Assembly (NCBI RefSeq): GCF_000518265.1 | Contig: NZ_JADG01000008.1 | Coordinates: 124,001 to 188,000, forward strand | Direction of reading: 5' to 3' | Source of the DNA: Actinomadura oligospora ATCC 43269 | GTDB lineage: Bacteria; Actinomycetota; Actinomycetes; Streptosporangiales; Streptosporangiaceae | DNA length: 64,000 bases | Shown: piece by piece, positions 58,510-64,000 of the stretch | Layout: each line of letters starts with the position of its first letter | Numbering within the stretch: the first letter of the stretch is position 1 | Made by a program: the position numbers and the translations under genes | The notes under the pieces: model-generated | Told to the model about the DNA's origin: nothing | Seen by the model: the letters and a program-made list of their open reading frames with translations, nothing else | Databases searched by the model: none

Positions 58510-60011
58510 GGTCCCTCCCCGGACGCCGCCATCGCGCCCTCGTCATCATTTCCGCCCGCCGGGCCGCTTGGGGAGCTGGCTGTCGGATCGGGTGTGAGGC
58601 GGGGTGTCCGGCTCTGGGCCGGGACGTGTACGGCCGTTTCCGGAGCCGCGCCTTCGGCGGTGAGGTCGAGGGCGGGCGGTGAGTCGGCCGTGGTCAGGGC
58701 GCGGACGCGGACCTGGCGGGCTACGCGGCGGGCGACGGAGACGACCTCGATCTCGGCGTGGCCGTCCGGCTCGGCGCGGTCCTCGCCCAGCGGGACGACC
58801 AGGCGGTCGCCGGGGCGGGGGAGGCGGCGGAGCTCGGCCATGACCAGGCCGCCGACGGTGTCGTAGGAGTCGCCCTCGGGGAGGGCGAGGCCGGTGGTCA
58901 GCTCGATCTCGTCGACGCGGAGCCCGGCGTCCAGCAGCCAGGAGCCGTCGGCGGAGCCGACCGGGGCCTCCTCGCGGGCGTCGTTCTCGTCGGTGATCTC
59001 GCCGACGAGTTCCTCGGCGACGTCCTCGAAGGTGAGGATCCCGGCGAGGCCGCCGTACTCGTCCACGACGCAGGCGAACTCCTCGCCCGCCTCGCGCATC
59101 CGGTCGATCACCCCGTACAGCGGCTGGCTGCCGGGGACCATGAGCGCGGGCCGGGCGATCGCCGAGACCGGCGTGGACGGCGCGAGCCGGTCGGCCGCGG
59201 CCTCCCGCGCGCCGACGACGCCGATGACGTCGTCCATGTCCTGGCCGTAGACCGGGTAGTTGGAGTTGCCGTTCTCGCGGATCAGGGTGACCAGCTCGGC
59301 GACCGTGGCGTCCGAGGCGAGGGACCGGACCTGCGGGCGCGGCACCATGACCTCGTCGGCCGTCCGGTCGCCGAACGACAGCGCGCGGTCGAGCAGGCGG
59401 GACAGGTCGGCGGGCAGGTGCCCGGCCCCGGCGGAGCGGTCGATGATGTCGCCGAGCTCCTCCAGGGTGGCGCCGCTGTGCAGCTCCTCGACGGGCTCGA
59501 CGCCGACGGCGCGCAGCAGCCGCTCGGCGGCCCGGTCGAACAGCCTGATCAGTGGCCCCGCGACGGTCAGGTAGACCAGCGTGGACGCGGCGAGCGCGCG
59601 GGCCAGGCCCTCGGCCCGCGCGAGCGCGAGGTTCTTGGGGAACAGCTCGCCCAGCAGCATCTGGATCAGCGTGGCGAGGACGAAACCGGCGGCGAGCGCG
59701 ACCGCGTCGACCGCGCCGGACGGGACGCCCGCGGGCGGGAGCAGCGGTTCGATCAGCCCGGCCAGGGCGGGCTTGGCGATGAACCCGACCACCAGGGTGG
59801 TCATGGTGATCCCGAGCTGGGCGCCCGACAGCATGAAGGAGAGCCGGCCGACGACCCGCAGGGCGCGGCGCGCGGCGGCGTCGCCGTTGTCGGCGGCGGC
59901 GGAGAGCCGGGCCCGGTCGACGGCGACGAACGCGAACTCCTGGGCGACGAAGTAGCCCGTCGCGGCGGTGAGCAGGATGACGGCGAACAGGCCCAGTGCG
60001 GCGGTCAGCAC
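58497..60011 (-). CDS. CNNM/HlyC-CorC family transporter with CBS and CorC_HlyC domains
   Basis: A 504-residue protein. DUF21 membrane domain (ATGYFVAQEFAFVAVDRARL; LGITMTTLVVGFIAKP), a CBS pair (VMVPRPQVRSLASDATV; NSNYPVYGQDMDDVIGVV), then a CorC_HlyC beta domain (WLLDAGLRVDEIELTTGL; DSYDTVGGLVMAELRRLPRPGDRLV), and a disordered tail. It likely exports divalent cations. Start GTG 60011. It forms an operon with the shorter CNNM gene. Confidence 0.92.
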   Translation of the reverse strand: MLTAALGLFAVILLTAATGYFVAQEFAFVAVDRARLSAAADNGDAAARRALRVVGRLSFMLSGAQLGITMTTLVVGFIAKPALAGLIEPLLPPAGVPSGAVDAVALAAGFVLATLIQMLLGELFPKNLALARAEGLARALAASTLVYLTVAGPLIRLFDRAAERLLRAVGVEPVEELHSGATLEELGDIIDRSAGAGHLPADLSRLLDRALSFGDRTADEVMVPRPQVRSLASDATVAELVTLIRENGNSNYPVYGQDMDDVIGVVGAREAAADRLAPSTPVSAIARPALMVPGSQPLYGVIDRMREAGEEFACVVDEYGGLAGILTFEDVAEELVGEITDENDAREEAPVGSADGSWLLDAGLRVDEIELTTGLALPEGDSYDTVGGLVMAELRRLPRPGDRLVVPLGEDRAEPDGHAEIEVVSVARRVARQVRVRALTTADSPPALDLTAEGAAPETAVHVPAQSRTPRLTPDPTASSPSGPAGGNDDEGAMAASGEGPWTR

Positions 60012-60571
60012 GGCGCACCGGGTCTATGACTGGGGTCCGACACTGCGGACTCTCAACTCCTCTCGATCGACCGCTCAGCCACGTCCCACGGGGGAACGTC
60101 ATCTACAGAACGTCACTTCACACCACGACGTTCCCTTGACACAAGTCGTGCTGCCGTGACTCTGTGTGTTTTTGCTAACGGTCACGATCTTCGCGAGGTG
60201 GCCGAAGGCGGCCAGTGGGCGTCCCCGGACGTTCTGGGGCGGCGGACGCGCCACCGCGTTCTGCATGATGCGCGGACGGGGTCGCGAACCTCCCGGAATG
60301 TCGGTGAACGGGAACGCGCTTGTGTCGAAAAGTGCCCCGGATCACACTGAACGGAAGACGGAGGCCCGATCCTGGACGGACGGCGGTCGGCGCGTGACCG
60401 GGAACCCGCGGGCCGCGATGCGAATCGAAGTGGGTGCCGGTGCGGTCGGCGACGGCACGGGCCGGCGTCGGTGCAGGTCGGCCCGGGTGCGGGTCGGCGT
60501 CGGTTCGGATCGGTGCGGGCGGTGTCGGTGACGGTGACGGTGCAGGGACGGGGCAGGAACACGGGGCCGAG
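60012..60571. other. 560-bp intergenic region with GAACGTC cluster and low-complexity tract
   Basis: GGGAACGTC (60092-60100) and GACGTTCCC (60127-60135) are a perfect 9-bp inverted repeat; a third GAACGTC (60108-60114) lies between them. TTGACA (60136-60141) follows as a possible -35 element. 60434-60540 is a purine/CGGT-rich low-complexity tract with no family homology. Divergent promoters of the CNNM operon and the pknG operon must be here. Confidence 0.5.
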
Positions 60572-61825
60572 GTGAACGAGAGCGGAACCGGGGCGGCGCC
60601 CATGAGCCGCGAGGGCGTCGACCACGCCCTCACCCAGCTGCGCGCCGACGCGGAACGGATCTCGTCGGCGCTGCTCGATCTCGACGCGCACGCGGGGTCG
60701 CGGCTTCTCAAGGGCGCGCGGCTCACCGGGGAGACCTGGCGGCGCTGGGACGAGACGCAGCGCAAGGTCGCGACGCTGTGGAAGCTGTTCGACGCCTACA
60801 GCCGCGTCCTCGACCAGGCGACCGCGCTGCGCGCCGGGTCCGGCCGTCCGGACGCCGACACGCTGATGATCCTCACCGGGATGCTGACCGGGACGTCGGT
60901 GGATCTCCCGGACGGCGAGGTCCCGCTCGACCAGCGGACCCTGCTCGGCCCGGACCGCAGGCGCGTGTCGCTCGACGAGGCCGTCCAGCTGATGTCGGAC
61001 GCCTACGAGGAGTCCGCGGCCGTGGTGGTCGCGGCCGACAACGCCTGGTCGGCCCTGCTCCTCCCGCTGGACGACGTGGAGGACGGCTGGCGGGACGCCG
61101 CGCGGGTCGCCCACGAGCTGGACGGCGTCCGGCATCCGGAGCTCGACCGCATCGGACGGGAGCTGACCGCGCTCGGACGGATCGTCCGGACCGACCCGTT
61201 GTCGCTGGTCACGGGCTCGGGAAGCGAGGCGAAACCGGACACCTCGCGGCTGGACGCGCTGCGCGAGGCGCTGGAGAAGGTCCGCGCCGAGCTGGCCGAG
61301 GCGGCGGCGGCGCGGGACGGGCACACCGCGCTCGTCGACCGGCTGACCGCCGCGATCGACGGGGTCGCCGAGGCCGAGCGCGCCGCCCGCGCGTCCCGGG
61401 AGACCGCGATGGTCAAGATCGACTCGCCGGGCCTGCCGGACCCGGTCGAGCCGTCCGCCGGGCTGCGCGACCGGCTCGCCGCGCTGGCCACGCTGTGCGC
61501 GGAGGGCCGGTGGCGTGAGCTGGCCGTCCGCGCGGCGGAGCTGGACCGGGCGGTCGCGACGGCGCTGGACCGCGTCCGGGACGACCACGCGCTCAGCTCG
61601 GGGCTGCTCGACCGCCGCTCCGAGCTGCGCGGCCGTCTCCAGGCGTACCAGGCCAAGGCCGGACGGCTCGGCCTCGCCGAGGACGCCGTGCTGTCCGAAC
61701 TCCATGACCGGGCGCGCGACCTGCTCTGGACGGCCCCCTGCGACCTGCGGGCGTCCACCGCCGCGGTCGCCGAGTACCAGCGCGCCATCCGGGCGTGCGA
61801 GACCGAGACGGGAACCCGCGGATGA
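60572..61825 (+). CDS. Coiled-coil protein of the pknG operon
   Basis: A 417-residue, largely helical protein with heptads (LDALREALEKVRAELAEAAAARD) and no TM segment. It occupies the position of GlnX in mycobacterial pknG operons but is soluble, so orthology is not certain. GTG 60572 chosen over ATG 60602; both follow G-rich purine stretches. Its stop overlaps the pknG start (ATGA), which indicates coupled production. Confidence 0.75.
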   Translation: MNESGTGAAPMSREGVDHALTQLRADAERISSALLDLDAHAGSRLLKGARLTGETWRRWDETQRKVATLWKLFDAYSRVLDQATALRAGSGRPDADTLMILTGMLTGTSVDLPDGEVPLDQRTLLGPDRRRVSLDEAVQLMSDAYEESAAVVVAADNAWSALLLPLDDVEDGWRDAARVAHELDGVRHPELDRIGRELTALGRIVRTDPLSLVTGSGSEAKPDTSRLDALREALEKVRAELAEAAAARDGHTALVDRLTAAIDGVAEAERAARASRETAMVKIDSPGLPDPVEPSAGLRDRLAALATLCAEGRWRELAVRAAELDRAVATALDRVRDDHALSSGLLDRRSELRGRLQAYQAKAGRLGLAEDAVLSELHDRARDLLWTAPCDLRASTAAVAEYQRAIRACETETGTRG

Positions 61826-64000
61826 CCTCTGAACGGCCGCCACGCCAACCGTCCCCCTGCGCCCAGCCCGACTGCGCCGGGACCGTCCAGCCGGACGGCT
61901 TCTGCGACCTTTGCGGCCTGACCCCGCCCGTCTCGGCGCCCGCCCCGGAGGCTTCGGAGGCGTCCGGGCCGGACGTGGGGGCGCTGCCGACGATGCCCGG
62001 CGGTCAGGCGCCGCAGGAGCGGGGCCCAGGCTGGTCGGTGATGGCCGGACGGCGCGTCGAGGGCCCGCCTGGGGCGGCGGCGGGCGCCGGGAACGCGGCG
62101 TCCGGGACGGGCGGCGGCGGTTCGGGCGGCGGCGGCGGTTCGGGCGGCGGTTCCGGCTCGGGCAGCGGCGGGTCCGGCGACAGCGGCGGATCGGGGTCGG
62201 GCGGGACGCGGGGCACCGGGCGGACGGCCACGCGCGGCAGCGGCTCCGGCGGGTCGCGCGGCCCGGGGCAGCGCGGCGGGCTCGGCGCGGGCCTGGTCGA
62301 GGTCCCGCCGGTGCCCTACCGGGACCCGGCCGACGCGATCATGGAGAACCCGGAGGTCCCGGAGAACCGGCGGTTCTGCAGCCAGTGCGACGAGCCGGTC
62401 GGCCGCTCCCGCGAGGGCAAACCGGGACGCACCGAGGGGTTCTGCCGCAACTGCGGGCACCCGTTCTCGTTCACGCCCAAGCTCAAGCCCGGCGACACCC
62501 TCGGCGACCAGTACGAGGTGCTCGGCTGCCTCGCGCACGGCGGCCTCGGCTGGATCTACCTGGCCCGCGACCACAACGTGTCCGGGCGCTGGGTCGTCCT
62601 GAAGGGCCTGCTGGACGTCGGGGACACCGACGCGATGGCGGCGGCGACGGCCGAGCGGGCGTTCCTCGCCGAGGTCGAGCACCCCAACATCGTCAAGATC
62701 TTCAACTTCGTCCGGCACGGCGGGTCCGGCTACATCGTCATGGAGTACGTCGGCGGGCGGTCGCTGAAGGACATCCTGCTCAGCCGCCGCCACCAGCTCG
62801 GCGACGACTCCGCGCTGCCGCTCCCGCAGGTGATCGCCTACGGGCTGGAGGTGCTGAGCGCGCTCGGCTACCTGCACAACGTCGGGCTGCTGTACTGCGA
62901 CTTCAAGCCGGACAACGCGATCCAGAGCGAGGAGCAGCTCAAGCTGATCGACCTCGGCGGGGTGCGGCGCGCGTTCGACTCGGGCAGCCCGATCTTCGGG
63001 ACGCCCGGCTACCAGGCCCCGGAGATCGCCGCGCGCGGCCCGTCGGTGCCGTCCGACCTGTACACCGTCGGCCGGACGCTGGCGGTGCTGAGCTTCCCGT
63101 TCCGCGGCTACACCAAGCGCCACCTTCGCAGCCTGCCGCCGCGCGACGAGGTCGCGTTGTTCCGGAAGAACGAGTCGTACTACCGGCTGCTGCGGCGCGC
63201 CTGCCACGGCGACCCGGCCCGCCGGTTCCAGAGCGCCGCCGAGATGGCCGAGCAGCTCACCGGGGTCCTGCGCGAGGTGCTGTCGGCGGAGGGCGCGCGG
63301 GTGCCGTCCGCGCCGTCCCCGCTGTTCGGGCCGGAGCAGAACGCGGCGGGCGCCGAGGTCGCCGACATCGAGGACGGGCTGGACGGCGGCGCGCCGATCC
63401 TGCAGCCGCTCACACCGGGAGTCGCGGCGGCGGCGCTGCCCGTCCCGCTGGTCGCGACCGACGACCCGGCCGCCGGGTTCCTCGCCGGGCTGACCGCCCG
63501 CGACACCGAGGACCTCGCGGCGGCCCTGTCCGGCGCGCCGTCCACGTCGCCGGAGGTGCGGCTCGCGCTCGCCCGCGTCTCGATCGAGCTGGGCGACCTG
63601 GCCGCCGCCGACGAGATCATCACCGCGTTCGGCGCGGACCACGAGGACGACTGGCGCGCCGACTGGTACCGGGCCGTCCGGGACCTGGCGAACGACCGTC
63701 CCGGCATGGCCGCCGCCGCGTTCGACGACCTGTACGACCTCATGCCGGGCGAGCTCGCGCCGAAGCTCGGGCTGGCGTTCTGCGCCGAGCTCCAGGGCGA
63801 CACGGCCACGGCCGCCGCGCACTACGAGACCGTCTGGCGCACCGACCCGACCTACGTCAGCGCGGCGTTCGGCCTGGCCAGGACGCGCCTGGCGGGCGGC
63901 GACCGGCGCGGCGCGCAGGCCGTCCTCGACTCGGTTCCCCGGGTGTCCAGCTACTACGTGTCGGCGCAGCTGGCGGCCGTCGCGATGACCGTCCGGGGCA
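61822..64000 (+). CDS. pknG: Serine/threonine protein kinase PknG, partial at window end
   Basis: 726 codons are visible; the 3' end is outside. An extra zinc-ribbon (CAQPDC, CDLCG; residues 13-32) and a long Gly/Ser-rich linker (95-150) precede the rubredoxin domain (CSQCDEP, CRNCG; about 186-212). The kinase has AHGGLGW (238-244), Lys261, YCDFKPDN for the catalytic loop, DLGG in place of DFG, and GTPGYQAPE. TPR-like helices follow. The rubredoxin-kinase-TPR order and the DLG variant are PknG hallmarks, linked to glutamate metabolism via GarA/OdhI. The start is fixed by overlap with the upstream gene. Confidence 0.96.
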   Translation, partial: MTSERPPRQPSPCAQPDCAGTVQPDGFCDLCGLTPPVSAPAPEASEASGPDVGALPTMPGGQAPQERGPGWSVMAGRRVEGPPGAAAGAGNAASGTGGGGSGGGGGSGGGSGSGSGGSGDSGGSGSGGTRGTGRTATRGSGSGGSRGPGQRGGLGAGLVEVPPVPYRDPADAIMENPEVPENRRFCSQCDEPVGRSREGKPGRTEGFCRNCGHPFSFTPKLKPGDTLGDQYEVLGCLAHGGLGWIYLARDHNVSGRWVVLKGLLDVGDTDAMAAATAERAFLAEVEHPNIVKIFNFVRHGGSGYIVMEYVGGRSLKDILLSRRHQLGDDSALPLPQVIAYGLEVLSALGYLHNVGLLYCDFKPDNAIQSEEQLKLIDLGGVRRAFDSGSPIFGTPGYQAPEIAARGPSVPSDLYTVGRTLAVLSFPFRGYTKRHLRSLPPRDEVALFRKNESYYRLLRRACHGDPARRFQSAAEMAEQLTGVLREVLSAEGARVPSAPSPLFGPEQNAAGAEVADIEDGLDGGAPILQPLTPGVAAAALPVPLVATDDPAAGFLAGLTARDTEDLAAALSGAPSTSPEVRLALARVSIELGDLAAADEIITAFGADHEDDWRADWYRAVRDLANDRPGMAAAAFDDLYDLMPGELAPKLGLAFCAELQGDTATAAAHYETVWRTDPTYVSAAFGLARTRLAGGDRRGAQAVLDSVPRVSSYYVSAQLAAVAMTVRG

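Noticed and set aside
60434..60540. Low-complexity CGGT-rich tract as a repeat element
   Set aside because: No unit of constant length or boundary could be defined; it looks like simple compositional bias upstream of the pknG operon.
61003..63822. A 939-codon minus-strand frame over pknG
   Set aside because: The plus strand encodes an unmistakable PknG kinase; the minus frame lacks any conserved motif.

Overview
The window is 64 kb of very GC-rich DNA with strong third-position GC bias and frequent GTG and TTG starts. It encodes typical actinomycete families: WD40 Ser/Thr kinases, PknG, a DUF397 and XRE regulator pair with an anti-sigma-type ATPase, a SARP regulator, a SepF-like protein and DinB/DUF664 proteins. 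A Thermomonosporaceae-like organism (Actinomadura or a relative) is my inference; the sequence alone does not prove the genus.

Layout. 1-4.0 kb: two tandem, translationally coupled WD40 receptor kinases on the minus strand. The downstream one runs off the window and has an apparent frameshift. 4.2-7.5 kb: a DHA2 efflux pump and an FMN reductase behind a near-perfect SoxR box, then an FAD monooxygenase divergent from a TetR gene over twin operators. 8.2-15 kb: two DinB-like proteins, a 169-bp MITE abutting a MaoC gene, azlCD with its XRE-cupin regulator, a lone Fe/2OG oxygenase, a TetR with a 3-hydroxyisobutyrate dehydrogenase-like enzyme, and a mini-SepF. 15-22.7 kb: a DUF397/XRE/ATPase locus, an EF-hand protein, a BlaI/M56 signalling pair facing an operator-bearing gene, a glutamine synthetase homologue and a secreted protein.

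22.9-28.9 kb holds the most distinctive locus: a 1229-residue HTH-nSTAND-WD40 ATPase divergent from a short SARP, followed by a secreted CHAP hydrolase and a small exported peptide. Each of the last two has three heptamers at exact 11-bp spacing upstream, the signature of SARP binding. This looks like an AfsR-type regulator split in two and wired to a cell-wall hydrolase.

29.3-29.9 kb is a decayed ABC exporter ATPase. 30.5-38.0 kb is an integrated element in tRNA-Ser(GCT), bounded by a perfect 64-bp repeat. It carries a tyrosine integrase, excisionase, RepA-like helicase, Zn-ribbon protein, sigma-like regulator, and a GntR/Nudix pair resembling the pSAM2 control module. It has no TraB/FtsK transfer gene, so it appears to be a reduced or helper-dependent element.

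38.1-64 kb is mostly chromosomal: tRNA-Arg(ACG), a putative lipoprotein, an I36-type inhibitor, a dual-specificity phosphatase, a serine hydrolase, a SUKH protein, a beta-propeller/macro-domain pair, a two-component system with a DUF5666-like secreted protein, adenosine deaminase, RecQ, a HAD phosphatase, small membrane proteins, an 816-residue coiled-coil protein, a His-rich CDF transporter, a CNNM pair, and the start of a pknG operon that runs off the right edge. Reading of families is by eye from motifs; no database search was run.
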